Assembly: GCF_016863135.1 (NCBI RefSeq)
Contig: NZ_BOOH01000060.1
Location: 19,439-83,438 of the forward strand
From: Planobispora longispora
Lineage (GTDB): Bacteria > Actinomycetota > Actinomycetes > Streptosporangiales > Streptosporangiaceae
Reading direction: 5' to 3'
Length of the DNA: 64,000 nucleotides
The position numbers and the translations under genes are program-made. Shown piece by piece: positions 24,861 through 36,649 of the stretch. How positions within the stretch are numbered: the first letter of the stretch is position 1; each line of letters starts with the position of its first letter. The notes under the pieces were generated by a model, which made no database searches, was not told the DNA's origin, and worked only from the letters and a program-made list of their open reading frames with translations.

Positions 24861-25751
24861 ATGACCGGAGGCCCGATGACCCGCAGGACTGTGACCACAT
24901 TCACAACGGTGACAGCCCTGCTGTCCGTCACCGCCGTCTCGGCGGATCCGGCGGCGGCGGTCCCCGCGCAACCGTGGCGGCCCGCGGTCATGGCGGCGCT
25001 GGGAGACTCGATCAGCGCGGGGTTCAACGCCTGCGGCTGGTACGTCTCGTGCACCTCCCGTTCCTGGTCGGCCGGGGACCATGCCGACGTGCGCAGTCAT
25101 TACCTGCGGCTGCGCGCCGCGGGCGGGGACATCGGGGGGCACAACGTCAACCTCGCCGTCCCCGGGGCGACGAGCGCCAACCTGGCCGGGCAGATGCGGC
25201 AGGCGATCGCGCGGCGGGCCGACTACGTGACGATCCTGATCGGCGCCCAGGACGCCTGCGTGCCGGAGGAGCGCAGGATGACGCCGGTCGGCGTCTACCA
25301 GCGGCGGGTGGCCGAGGCGCTGCGGCTGTTCCGGCAGGGACGGCCCGACGGGCGGGTGCTCGTGGCCAGCATCCCCGACATCAAGCGGCTGTGGCAGGTG
25401 GGCAAGGACGATCCGATCGCGCGCGGCTTCTGGGCGGTCGCCAGGATCTGCCCGACCATGCTGGCCAGACCGACCTCCACGGCCGGGGCCGACCGGGCGC
25501 GCCGCGACCGGGTGCGTGCCCGGGTGGTCGCCTACAACGCGGCCCTGGCCCGGGTCTGCGCCGACTACGGACCGGCGTGCCGCTTCGACGGCAACGCCCT
25601 GTTCGACTACCGGTTCACGCTGGACCACGTGAGCCGGTGGGACTACTTCCATCCCAACGCCGACGGTCAGCGGCTGATCGCCGCGCAGACCTTCGACGCG
25701 GTCGACGACTGGGTCGGCCCGTCCGTCCGGGAGCCGGCGGCTGCGCCCTGA
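24861..25751 (+). CDS. secreted SGNH/GDSL hydrolase
   Basis: A 296-residue secreted esterase or lipase. The signal peptide spans roughly 1-32 (VTALLSVTAVSADPAAA). Block I is MAALGDSISAGFNACG with the nucleophilic Ser, block III is ILIGAQDAC (usual GxND replaced by GAQD), and block V DYFHPNADGQ holds the catalytic Asp/His. Several cysteines suggest disulfides, as in the Streptomyces SGNH lipases. An internal ATG at 24876 after GGAGG is an equally good start. Confidence 0.87.
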   Translation: MTGGPMTRRTVTTFTTVTALLSVTAVSADPAAAVPAQPWRPAVMAALGDSISAGFNACGWYVSCTSRSWSAGDHADVRSHYLRLRAAGGDIGGHNVNLAVPGATSANLAGQMRQAIARRADYVTILIGAQDACVPEERRMTPVGVYQRRVAEALRLFRQGRPDGRVLVASIPDIKRLWQVGKDDPIARGFWAVARICPTMLARPTSTAGADRARRDRVRARVVAYNAALARVCADYGPACRFDGNALFDYRFTLDHVSRWDYFHPNADGQRLIAAQTFDAVDDWVGPSVREPAAAP

Positions 25752-25758
25752 CCGTCCG

Positions 25759-26709
25759 TCAGGCGCGGCTCAGGTGCAGGCGGACCTGGGTGCCGTGCTC
25801 GCCGCCGCGGATCTCCAGCAGGTCGCACAGCTGGCGCACCACCCACAGCCCGTGGCCGCGGTCGGCGGCGGGGTCGGGCGGAAGGTAACCGGGGAACGGC
25901 GCCCGCAGTCGCCCGGAGTCGGTGACGTCGCAGCGGATGACCGAGTGATCGGCCCACAACCGGATCCGCCCGTGCCCGCCGCCGTGCCGCACGGCGTTGA
26001 CGACGACCTCGTTGACGGCCAGCACCAGCCGGCCGGCCGTCCCGTCCGCCAGGCCGAGCGCTGTCGCCCAGGCGGACACCAGCCGTCGCGTCCGGCCGAG
26101 GTCGGCGTCGAACGTGCTCTCCACGTGGGTCCCGGCGGGCGGGAGGGGGAGCGGGAGATGGTCGCTGGCGTGGGTGAACGCGGCCGGGTCGGTGTAGACC
26201 CGGCTGTCCCGCGCGGTGTCGCCGGTGAGCAGTTGCGGGTGGGTGCGGCGGGCGTCTGACACGACGCGCTCGGGCAGCACCCGTTCGTCGTAGGGGCACA
26301 CGATCCAGGCGGGACTGCCCTCGAACGCGGCGTTGATCACGGACTCGTACCGCGTCCACTCGGCTTCCTCCGCGGGGCTGCGGCCGTGCCAGACCGGCTC
26401 GCCGATGATGCGGACGCGCCGGTGGTGCGTCTTGTGGGCGTTGACGTAGCGGTTGTAGGCGGCCAGGGTGCGCCCCGGGGTGTCGTACCAGTCCTGGGCG
26501 GTGACGAACTGCACGCCGTCGGAGATCTGGCCCAGGCCGTCCTTCAGCAGGCCGATGTTGGCGGCGGTGGTCACCGCCAGCACTTTGTCGCCCGCCGCCA
26601 GACCGTCCAGGCAGAAACCGGCGGTGGCCGCGAGGAACGCCTCGTCGCTGTCGTAGATCAGCGCGTGGTGAACCAGTTCCGGAACTCTCTGAGTGGGGGA
26701 GGCAGTCAT
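25759..26709 (-). CDS. MEDS sensor + RsbW-like HATPase (anti-sigma type)
   Basis: A 316-residue protein with an N-terminal MEDS domain (about 10-190; VHHALIYDSDEAFLAATAGF, AWIVCPYDERVLP) and a C-terminal HATPase_c_2 domain (about 195-316) with the N-box NEVVVNAVRHG and the lid/G2 segment GHGLWVVRQLCD. The ATPase half belongs to the RsbW/SpoIIAB group that phosphorylates STAS proteins or binds sigma factors. ATGA overlap with the upstream MEDS-STAS gene makes an obligate pair likely. MEDS domains (named from DcmR) are thought to sense small hydrophobic or C1 compounds. Confidence 0.88.
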   Translation of the reverse strand: MTASPTQRVPELVHHALIYDSDEAFLAATAGFCLDGLAAGDKVLAVTTAANIGLLKDGLGQISDGVQFVTAQDWYDTPGRTLAAYNRYVNAHKTHHRRVRIIGEPVWHGRSPAEEAEWTRYESVINAAFEGSPAWIVCPYDERVLPERVVSDARRTHPQLLTGDTARDSRVYTDPAAFTHASDHLPLPLPPAGTHVESTFDADLGRTRRLVSAWATALGLADGTAGRLVLAVNEVVVNAVRHGGGHGRIRLWADHSVIRCDVTDSGRLRAPFPGYLPPDPAADRGHGLWVVRQLCDLLEIRGGEHGTQVRLHLSRA

Positions 26710-27602
26710 GAGGGAAAGCTCTCTGCGTCGATGATCAGGCCGGTCGTCTGATCCCAGCCCACCAGGCGGACGATCTCGTTCAGCCGCGGCGCCAGACGCG
26801 TCACCCTCAGGCGCCGTCCGTCCTCCAGCTCGCCGGCCGTGCGCACCAGGGCGCGCAGCCCCGCCACGTCGATGAACTCCAGCTCCGACATGTCGATCTG
26901 GAGGTCGCCGCCGAGCCCGTTCCCGCCGATCGCGCCGCGCAGGGCGGCGCTCCAGGCGGTGGCGCTGTCGTGGTCGATCGCGCCGGCGACGCGCAGCACC
27001 CGGCTCCCGGCGGGATCGAAGGAGGGAATGACCCGCAACGGACCTTCGTGCACCAGTGCGTTCATCTGAACTCGTCCCGGATGACTGCCGATCAGCGCGC
27101 TGAGCCGGTCGGCGGGGAAAACCCGCGTGTCGTAGAGGCAGATCGCCGCCGACACGCCCTCGTCGAACAGCGCGGTGACGCGCCGCTCGTACTCCTCCAG
27201 CCGCTCGGCGCCGGCCATTCCCCGCAGGGCCCAGCCCATCTCCCCGCTGACCCGGAACCCGGCGAACCCGGCCGCCAGGCTCCGGTCGACCTCCTCCCGC
27301 AAGGCGTCGATCATCGCGTCGGGGTCGAACCGGCCCGCGGCCAGGTAAGTGTCCTCAGCCGACCGGATGCCCAGCCGTCCGGTCGCCATCGCCTCCGCGA
27401 CGTCGACGCCGGACTCCTCCAGCCATCGCCGCACCCGGTCGCCCGTGGGGCCGTCGGTGAAGTAGAGCACCCGCTCGCCGCGCTCCAGCCCGGCGGTGAC
27501 GAAGGCGGAGGCCACCTCACGCTGCTCGGCCTCGTGTGCGAACGCCAGGCACAGGTGATCCCCCAGCCGTACGTCCTTGACTTGGCGCACTACCCCACCC
27601 AT
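26706..27602 (-). CDS. MEDS sensor + STAS domain (anti-anti-sigma type)
   Basis: A 298-residue protein with an N-terminal MEDS domain (about 5-185; LGDHLCLAFAHEAEQREV, AAICLYDTRVFP) and a C-terminal STAS domain (about 195-295; LQIDMSELEFIDVAGLRALV). The usual phospho-acceptor Ser/Thr after the Asp of the DSSG/DSTG motif is absent; the sequence reads DVAG. First gene of a two-gene operon; the 135 bp upstream are comparatively AT-rich and must hold the promoter. Confidence 0.87.
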   Translation of the reverse strand: MGGVVRQVKDVRLGDHLCLAFAHEAEQREVASAFVTAGLERGERVLYFTDGPTGDRVRRWLEESGVDVAEAMATGRLGIRSAEDTYLAAGRFDPDAMIDALREEVDRSLAAGFAGFRVSGEMGWALRGMAGAERLEEYERRVTALFDEGVSAAICLYDTRVFPADRLSALIGSHPGRVQMNALVHEGPLRVIPSFDPAGSRVLRVAGAIDHDSATAWSAALRGAIGGNGLGGDLQIDMSELEFIDVAGLRALVRTAGELEDGRRLRVTRLAPRLNEIVRLVGWDQTTGLIIDAESFPS

Positions 27603-27737
27603 CGCCGTTCGTCGTGAAAATGTCCGGAATTTCTGGATTCATTACTGAACTTACGTCTTCCGGACTTCAGACTACCGCTGCCTCCTTCGTGGACCTATGC
27701 GGCTAAAACACTGTCCTAATCGCTATGTCAGGGCTGC

Positions 27738-28523
27738 TCACTCCGCCAGGGCGGCGAGGGCGGCGGCGGTCCGCTCCGGCTCGGAGAACATCGGCCAGTG
27801 GCCCGTGGGCACCGCGGCGAAGCTCCACTCCGGGCCGGCCAGCGCGGCGAAGAACGGGTGCCCCGTCTCGATCATCGCGTGGACCTGTTCCAGAGGGAAG
27901 GAGCAGGAGATGAGCGTCTTGGGGAGCTTGTCCGCGCCGCCGGTGAGCCGCAACGGCTGGGTCATGGTCCGGTACGGCTGCGCCGCCGCGCGGGAGGCGA
28001 ACCACTCCCGCTCGGCCTCGCCCAGGCCCTCCAGGCTGGCCCCGGCCCGCTCGTGCTCGTCCCAGGAGGGGAGCGGGTAGCCGGTGCCGCCGCCCTGCCC
28101 GGCGACGCGCTCCTCGACGAAGGCGTTCCACTCGGGCTCGTTCATGTCCATCTGGGACATGCCGTCGGCGAGCGGGCCGCTGTCGAGGTAGACCACGCGG
28201 GCGACGCGCTCGGGGACGCGGTCGGCCGCGCCGGTGACGGGCGTGCCGCCGCCGCTGTGACCGACGAGGATGACGTCGTGCAGGTCGGCGTAGACGATGG
28301 TGTTGACGACGTCCTGGATGTGCGTCTCCAGGTCGGTCTCCGGGGTGGCGAGATGCGCCCGGTCGCCGAGCCCGGTGAGGGTGACGGGGTGGACGTCGTG
28401 GCCGGCCGCGCGCAGACGCGCGGTGACCTTCTCCCAGGCCCAGGCGCCGAGCCAGAACCCGGGGACCAGGACGTAGGTGCCCTTCGCCCGCGGCTGGACG
28501 GTCCCGTCGACGTGCTCGTTCAT
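27738..28523 (-). CDS. alpha/beta hydrolase
   Basis: A 261-residue cytoplasmic alpha/beta hydrolase. After an N-terminal VLVPGFWLGAWAWE (oxyanion region) comes the nucleophile elbow LVGHSGGGTPVTG with Ser near 92 and a C-terminal catalytic His in PTGHWPMFSEP. Plant hydroxynitrile lyase/methylesterase-like members share this pattern. AGGAGAG precedes the ATG. It is divergent from a WYL regulator, 98 bp away, with a shared inverted repeat, and is therefore the likely target of that regulator. Confidence 0.88.
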   Translation of the reverse strand: MNEHVDGTVQPRAKGTYVLVPGFWLGAWAWEKVTARLRAAGHDVHPVTLTGLGDRAHLATPETDLETHIQDVVNTIVYADLHDVILVGHSGGGTPVTGAADRVPERVARVVYLDSGPLADGMSQMDMNEPEWNAFVEERVAGQGGGTGYPLPSWDEHERAGASLEGLGEAEREWFASRAAAQPYRTMTQPLRLTGGADKLPKTLISCSFPLEQVHAMIETGHPFFAALAGPEWSFAAVPTGHWPMFSEPERTAAALAALAE

Positions 28524-28580
28524 GGTCTCTCCTTAGAGGCGTTTCCGCCCGTCGTTCTCGCTGTGGTTCCACCGTAGAAT

Positions 28581-28598
28581 CGAATCCGGGCAGATTCG
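28581..28598. promoter_or_regulatory. inverted repeat between hydrolase and WYL regulator
   Basis: CGAATC-N6-GATTCG, perfect 6+6 bp, in the middle of the 98-bp divergent region. Candidate operator of the WYL regulator. Confidence 0.55.
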
Positions 28599-28621
28599 GT
28601 CCGGATTTCCCAGGGATTCTC

Positions 28622-29581
28622 ATGACTGTTCTCCGCGTGCTCGCGCTGCTGGAGTTGCTGCAGGCCGCCCCCGGTCTGACCGGGCCGGAACTGGCCGAGC
28701 GGCTGGAGGTGGACGAACGCACCGTGCGCCGCTACGCCGTGAAGCTGACCGAGCTCGGCGTGCCGGTGGAGGCCGAGCGGGGCCGGTACGGCGGCTACCG
28801 GCTGTTGCCGGGCTACAAGCTGCCGCCGCTGATGTTCACCGACGACGAGGCGACGGCCGTGGTGCTGGGACTGCTGGCCGGGCGGCGGACCGGACTGGCG
28901 GTGGGGGAGACGGCCACCGAGAGCGCGCTGGCGAAGATCCGGCGGGTGCTGCCGCAGGCGCTGCGCGAGCGGGTCGAGGCGGTCACCCGGACGCTGGAGC
29001 ACACCCGGGCCCCGGCGGCGGCCAGCACGCCCCGGGCGGGGCCGCTGCTGGCGCTGGCCGACGCCGTCCGCAGGCGGCGCACGGTACGGCTGGCCTACCG
29101 GTCCTGGAAGGGGGAGTCGTCGGAGCGGGACCTGGACCCGTACGGCATCGTCTTCCACTCCGGCCGGTGGTACCTCACCGGGCTCGACCACCGCAGCGGG
29201 GAGATCCGCACCTTCCGGGTGGACCGGGTCTCGGAGGCCGCCCGGACCGAGCGGGCCTTCGCGCCGCCGGAGGGCTTCGACGCGACCGCGCACGTGGCGC
29301 GGTCGCTGTCGGCGGTGCCGTACCGCCACGAGGTGCGGGTGCTGCTGGAGACCACGCTGGAGCAGGCGCGCCGCCGGATCCCGGCCGAGGCCGCCGCGCT
29401 GTCCGAGGAGCCCGGCGGGGTGCTGCTGACGGCGCGGGCCGAGCGGCTGGACGGGATGGCGCAGATGCTGGCCGGGCTGGGCTGGCCGTTCACGATCCTG
29501 GAGCCGGACGGCCTGCGCGCGGAGGTCAGGGACCTGGCCGCCCGGCTGGCGGGGTACGCGGACGATCCGGGAGGCCGGTGA
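28622..29581 (+). CDS. WYL-domain transcriptional regulator (YafY/DeoR-like HTH)
   Basis: A 319-residue regulator. The N-terminal HTH_11 winged helix is at about 3-60 (GLTGPELAERLEVDERTVRR, YGGYRLLPGYKLPPLMF). The WYL domain lies at about 145-220 (RTVRLAYRSWKG, GRWYLTGLDHRSGEIRTFRVDR) and a WCX-like C-terminal domain follows. WYL domains bind ligands or nucleic acid. The 3' end overlaps the convergent PH-domain gene by 56 bp. Confidence 0.9.
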   Translation: MTVLRVLALLELLQAAPGLTGPELAERLEVDERTVRRYAVKLTELGVPVEAERGRYGGYRLLPGYKLPPLMFTDDEATAVVLGLLAGRRTGLAVGETATESALAKIRRVLPQALRERVEAVTRTLEHTRAPAAASTPRAGPLLALADAVRRRRTVRLAYRSWKGESSERDLDPYGIVFHSGRWYLTGLDHRSGEIRTFRVDRVSEAARTERAFAPPEGFDATAHVARSLSAVPYRHEVRVLLETTLEQARRRIPAEAAALSEEPGGVLLTARAERLDGMAQMLAGLGWPFTILEPDGLRAEVRDLAARLAGYADDPGGR

Positions 29582-31286
29582 GCCGGGCTCCGGACCCGGG
29601 CGCCCCGGTCTCCGGCGTTCCGGATCGCACGGCCCCGGCCCGTGGCGCCTCGGACGGGGACGCTCCCTCTCCGGGCTCTCCGGCTCGGGGCTCTCCCGCT
29701 CCTGGATCTCCGGGTCCGGGGATGCCGAGGAAGGGGCCGAGCAGGCCCGGTACGGCTCGCGCCGCCAGGCCGAGCCCCTCCTGCGCGCCCACGTCCAGCA
29801 CGTCGTAGTGACCGTCGCCCGCCGCCGTGGTCGCCGAGACCGTGATGAGGCCGAGCCTGCGCTGGAAGTACGACTCGCTGACGGTCCAGCCGACGATGCC
29901 GCCGCGGTCGAGGGCGACGGTGCGCCGCACGACCGAGCCCGCGCGCGTCACCAGGTGCCGCTCGCCCAGCGCGTGACCGAGCCCCCGGGCGGCGTCCACC
30001 GCCAGCCACGTCGTGACCGGGAGGGCGAGCAGCGGCACCGTCCACGCCCAGTTCCAGGGCGACGGCGGGGACCACGACCACGTCGCCGCCGCGGCCGCCG
30101 CCGAGAGGAACGCGGTGGACATGACCGTCGCGCGCAGCCTCCTGGTCCTGGCGGCCCTGGGATGGGGGCGCAGATCCGGACGCGCGTGAGAGCGCACGTG
30201 GGGATCCGGGATCGGGGGCGTACGGGAGCCGGGGGCCGGGGGCGTGCGGTGGTGCGGACCCGGCAGCGGCGCTCCGGCGATCCGCTCCGCCACCCGTCCG
30301 GCCGCCGCCCGCGGCATCGGGGGAGTGAGCATGGCGACGTCGTCGGCCTCGTTCTCCTCCTTCTTCCGCAGTCCGGCGGCCACCGCCTTGACCCGCGCGC
30401 CGCCGCCGAGCCGCAGCAGGAGGGGCTCGACGAGCTCCACCCCGCGGAGCCGGCGCTCCTCCAGCGTCAGCGAGCGGGTGGTGAGCAGGCCCCTGCTCAG
30501 CCGCAACCCGCCGGGCTCGCGTTCCAGCCGGTAGCGCCCCCACGCGGTGGCGAACACCGCCACCGCTCCGACCAGTCCCACCAGGACGTTGACCGCCAGG
30601 AGCAGCGGGATCGCGGGCCACGGGCGGGTGGTGACCCAGCGCCACAGCTCCGCGGCGGCGCCCGACTCGAACAGGTCGACGCCGAGCGCGTCCAGCGGCT
30701 TGTAGGCGAGGCCCGCGATCAGCGCGCCGCCCGCGACGGTCCACACGGTCAGCGGCGCGAGCCTGAGCCACGACCAGTCCAGTTCGGCGAGGGGGACGTC
30801 GCGGGGCGGGACGTCACGGCCCTCCTGCCCGGCCTCGCCCAGCAGGACGCCGCGCAGTTCCTCGGCGTCCCGCCGGGACAGGGGATCGAGGGTCAGCATC
30901 GCGCGCTCGCCGGAGGCGTGCTCGCCCGTGCCGATCTTGACGACGGTCAGGCCCAGGACGCGCCGTACGGGATCGGCCGTGAGATCGACGCTGCGGATCC
31001 TGTCGCGGGGGACGGAGCGGTGCTCGCGGAAGGCGATGCCCGAGCGCAGCTCCAGCCGCTCGCCGGTGAGCCGCCAGGCGGTGGTGCGCAGCCGTAGCAG
31101 GTCGAACACCAGGACCCCCGCGACGATGAGCGCCGCCGCGCCCGCGATCATGCCGGCGCGGGCCGGGACCGTCCAGTCGTGGGGCAGGGTCCTGATCAGG
31201 ACGGCCACGACGGGGACCACGATCGCCGTCGACATCGCCGCCGAGGCGGCCAGGCTCCGCCGGTGCAGGGGCCGCCAGGCCGTCAC
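29526..31286 (-). CDS. bacterial PH-domain membrane protein (YdbT-like)
   Basis: A 586-residue membrane protein with paired hydrophobic hairpins (about 15-60, 175-205, 225-255, 395-435), each followed by a bPH2 (PF03703) domain, the first recognisable by LRLRTTAWRLTGERLELRSG and SVPRDRIRSVDLTADPVRRV, the last by GWTVSESYFQRRLGLITVSATT. The final 80 residues are Pro/Gly/Ala low-complexity and run over the WYL gene. ATG overlaps the stop of the smaller partner (ATGA). The YdbS-YdbT pair in Bacillus affects envelope stress and antimicrobial resistance. Confidence 0.85.
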   Translation of the reverse strand: MTAWRPLHRRSLAASAAMSTAIVVPVVAVLIRTLPHDWTVPARAGMIAGAAALIVAGVLVFDLLRLRTTAWRLTGERLELRSGIAFREHRSVPRDRIRSVDLTADPVRRVLGLTVVKIGTGEHASGERAMLTLDPLSRRDAEELRGVLLGEAGQEGRDVPPRDVPLAELDWSWLRLAPLTVWTVAGGALIAGLAYKPLDALGVDLFESGAAAELWRWVTTRPWPAIPLLLAVNVLVGLVGAVAVFATAWGRYRLEREPGGLRLSRGLLTTRSLTLEERRLRGVELVEPLLLRLGGGARVKAVAAGLRKKEENEADDVAMLTPPMPRAAAGRVAERIAGAPLPGPHHRTPPAPGSRTPPIPDPHVRSHARPDLRPHPRAARTRRLRATVMSTAFLSAAAAAATWSWSPPSPWNWAWTVPLLALPVTTWLAVDAARGLGHALGERHLVTRAGSVVRRTVALDRGGIVGWTVSESYFQRRLGLITVSATTAAGDGHYDVLDVGAQEGLGLAARAVPGLLGPFLGIPGPGDPGAGEPRAGEPGEGASPSEAPRAGAVRSGTPETGAPGSGARLTGLPDRPRTPPAGRPGP

Positions 31287-31831
31287 GTGGCATCACCCGG
31301 CGTGGCCTGCGTCATCGCGGTCAGCCGCTCCGCCAGCTCGGCGGCCAGCTCGTGATCCAGCGCCTCGATCTTGATCGCCCCCGCCGACGAGGCGGTGGTC
31401 ACCGTCACGTCGGCCAGCCCGAACAGCCGCTTCACCGGCCCCCGCTCGGTGTCGACCGTCTGGATGCGCGACATCGGGGCCACCCGCCAGACGTGGGTGA
31501 ACCAGCCCGTGCGGGTGTAGACCGCCTCGTCGGTCACCTCCCACCGGTTCAGCCGCCGGTAGGCGTGCGGGGCGGCGAGGGCCAGACCCAGGATCAGGAC
31601 GGCGAAGCCGCCGGTCAGGACGCCGAGCCAGACCGGATGGGAGGTGAAGATCCAGTAGGCGGCGACGGCCCCGGCCGCCACGGGCACGGTCAGGAACAGC
31701 AGCTCGATGGTCCACACCCGCACCGCCCGCCGGTCCACCCGGTTGCGCGGCGGACGCAGCATCGCCCCCGCCCCCGCTCGTGCCCGCGGCCCGTCCGGGC
31801 CGGCGTCGTGGGCGTCCGTAACCGTTCTCAT
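31283..31831 (-). CDS. bacterial PH-domain membrane protein (YdbS-like)
   Basis: A 182-residue protein: a 35-residue basic N-terminal tail, two membrane helices at about 43-63 and 68-88, then one bPH2 domain (LNRWEVTDEAVYTRTGWFTH, VAPMSRIQTVDTERGPVKRL, FGLADVTVTTASSAGAIKIE). Start ATG at 31831 is followed by the MRTVTDAHD tail; the upstream part of the open frame is shadow of the protease gene. Operon partner of the larger YdbT-like gene. Confidence 0.87.
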   Translation of the reverse strand: MRTVTDAHDAGPDGPRARAGAGAMLRPPRNRVDRRAVRVWTIELLFLTVPVAAGAVAAYWIFTSHPVWLGVLTGGFAVLILGLALAAPHAYRRLNRWEVTDEAVYTRTGWFTHVWRVAPMSRIQTVDTERGPVKRLFGLADVTVTTASSAGAIKIEALDHELAAELAERLTAMTQATPGDAT

Positions 31832-31914
31832 GGGAGCAGCCTGGTGGCCGCGGGGGGCGCGCCGCTTCGTGCGGAGGTCGACGGCGGCACCTACTTTGGT
31901 CGCTCGTCCGGCGC

Positions 31915-35076
<3,162 letters not shown>

Positions 35077-35169
35077 CGTGTCACTCCGTGATGGGTGGTC
35101 CACTCCATGGACGGGTGGTCGTGATGGCGTTCGCGGCAGCGGTCGTGACGGCGGCGGGCCGATCGTGAC

Positions 35170-35207
35170 GGCGCCCCGGGCCCGGCCAGGTGCCGGCCCG
35201 GGGCGCC
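35170..35207 (-). terminator. strong terminator after small basic protein gene
   Basis: GGCGCCCCGGGCC-N12-GGCCCGGGGCGCC: perfect 13-bp stem, 33 bp downstream of the minus-strand gene ending at 35240 and upstream of the protease start. Confidence 0.8.
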
Positions 35208-35239
35208 GCGAAGTCACCCGGCGTCGTCACACGGGGCTG

Positions 35240-35356
35240 TCACTCCTCGGTGTCGGAACGCCTGGCCTGCTTGGCCTGCTTGGCCTGACGGGTGGCCTTG
35301 ATCGCGGCCTTCTTCTGCTTGCCTGAGGCCTTGGCGGGCTTCTTCTTCTCTGCCAC
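35240..35356 (-). CDS. 38-residue lysine/alanine-rich basic protein
   Basis: GTG start preceded by GGGGGA at 7-8 bp, 38 codons, TGA stop. Composition is extreme: about 11 Lys, 3 Arg, 10 Ala and 5 Gln, starting AEKKKPAKASGKQKK and ending in an acidic SDTEE. Third codon positions are nearly all G or C. A strong terminator follows. The AK/AKQ repeats resemble histone H1-like tails of actinobacterial HupS/Lsr2-associated proteins, so nucleic-acid binding is possible; no family can be named. Confidence 0.72.
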   Translation of the reverse strand: MAEKKKPAKASGKQKKAAIKATRQAKQAKQARRSDTEE

Positions 35357-35586
35357 GGTTTTCCCCCGTTGAGCTTCGTACGGCGATGCGTCTGATCAGA
35401 CACATCGAGGCCGTTAATACCCTTTGCGGGCATCAATCACCCGTCGTCCGGAGAAGGTCGAGCGGCGCTTCCAGGGGGCGCGGCGGACGGGCAAAGAAGA
35501 GGTAAATCGGAGCCCTCGGAAAGGATAATGATCTTCACGATTGGGCAGAACGTCGGCACACGCCTTGCGTTCCGGGGAGGTGCGGC

Positions 35587-35871
35587 ATGGCCTGGTCGCA
35601 AGACGAGGAGCGAATGCTGCTGCAGATCGAGCGTCATCTCATCGACGAGGACCCGCGGCTGGCCGCGCGTCTCGACTCGTTCAACGAGCGCGTCCAGCGC
35701 CGCGAGGACGGCCGCCGCAGACGGGAGGCCAGGGAGCAGGGGCCCCGTCCGCGCAGACGCATGCGGCGCTCGACGGTCATCATCATGATCAGCTGGCTGG
35801 TCATCGCGACTCTGATCGCGACGCTGCTCGTCCTGGTCCTTCGGCACGACGCCGCGGCCTTCCCGCTGTGA
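35587..35871 (+). CDS. DUF3040 domain membrane protein
   Basis: A 94-residue actinobacterial protein. The N-terminus MAWSQDEERMLLQIERHLIDEDPRLAARL is the DUF3040 signature, followed by an Arg-rich linker and a membrane helix at about 62-86 (VIIMISWLVIATLIATLLVL). GGGGAGG precedes the ATG. Function unknown. The 230 bp between it and the divergent small basic gene show no further gene. Confidence 0.85.
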   Translation: MAWSQDEERMLLQIERHLIDEDPRLAARLDSFNERVQRREDGRRRREAREQGPRPRRRMRRSTVIIMISWLVIATLIATLLVLVLRHDAAAFPL

Positions 35872-35896
35872 CGGGCCGGGTCCGGGCGCCCAGGGA

Positions 35897-36649
35897 TCAG
35901 CCCGCCCGGAGCATCCGGCGCGGCACGGACGGGGCCAGCCGCATCAGGAGCGGCAGCAGGCGCGTCTTCCCCACGTAGATCTCGGAACGGTTCCCGGCCA
36001 GACCGTCGGCGATCGCCCGCGCGGCCTGCCCGGCGCTGATCTTCCCGCCGCCCCGCCCGCGCGTCATGCCGGTGTCGACGATGGGCAGCAGGACGTCGAC
36101 GGCCCGCACGCGGGTGCCTGCGTCCTCAAGCTGGTAGCGCAGCGCGCGCGTGTAGGCGGACAGGGCCGCCTTGGTGGCGCAGTACACCGGGGCGGTGCGC
36201 TTGGGCGCCAGGGCGAGACCCGAGCTGACGTTCACCACGGCCGCGTGGCCGGCCCGCAGCAGCAGGGGCAGCGTCTCCACCGTGAGCAGCACCGGAGCGG
36301 TGAGGTTCGTGGTGATCTCGTCGGGCACGGCCCGCAGGAGCTGCGGCGTCGGACCGGCGAGGTGGTCGCCGAGCACCTGGACGGCCGCGTTGTTGACCAG
36401 CAGGTCGAGGCCGCCCCATTCCCGCTCGACGGTGTCCACGAGGCGGGCGCGGTCGTCCGGGTCGGTGACGTCGCACGGCAGTGCGAGCACCCCGTCTCTG
36501 AAGGTCTCCACGGCGCGGGCGAGACGGTCGTGATCCCGACCGCACACCGCCACCCGGGTGCAGCCACGGCGCAGGAGCTCGGCGGCGAGGGCCAGCCCGA
36601 TGCCGTCGCTCCCGCCCGTCACGAGGGCGCGGTCATAGGGGAAGGTCAT
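35897..36649 (-). CDS. short-chain dehydrogenase/reductase
   Basis: A 250-residue SDR. Rossmann motif ALVTGGSDGIGLALA, NNAAVQVLG, catalytic Ser in VNVSSGLALAPK and YCATKAAL (YxxxK). C-terminal region (GQAARAIADGLAGNRSEIYV) resembles DltE-like oxidoreductases. ATG 36649 chosen; it lies 17 bp inside the end of the AraC-type gene, so the two are coupled and the regulator probably controls this enzyme. The substrate is unknown. Confidence 0.88.
   Translation of the reverse strand: MTFPYDRALVTGGSDGIGLALAAELLRRGCTRVAVCGRDHDRLARAVETFRDGVLALPCDVTDPDDRARLVDTVEREWGGLDLLVNNAAVQVLGDHLAGPTPQLLRAVPDEITTNLTAPVLLTVETLPLLLRAGHAAVVNVSSGLALAPKRTAPVYCATKAALSAYTRALRYQLEDAGTRVRAVDVLLPIVDTGMTRGRGGGKISAGQAARAIADGLAGNRSEIYVGKTRLLPLLMRLAPSVPRRMLRAG

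Noticed and set aside
24861..25751. Possible acyl-carrier or siderophore cluster around isochorismate synthase.
   Set aside because: No NRPS, AMP ligase or isochorismatase gene is adjacent; the neighbour is a secreted SGNH hydrolase with its own signal peptide.
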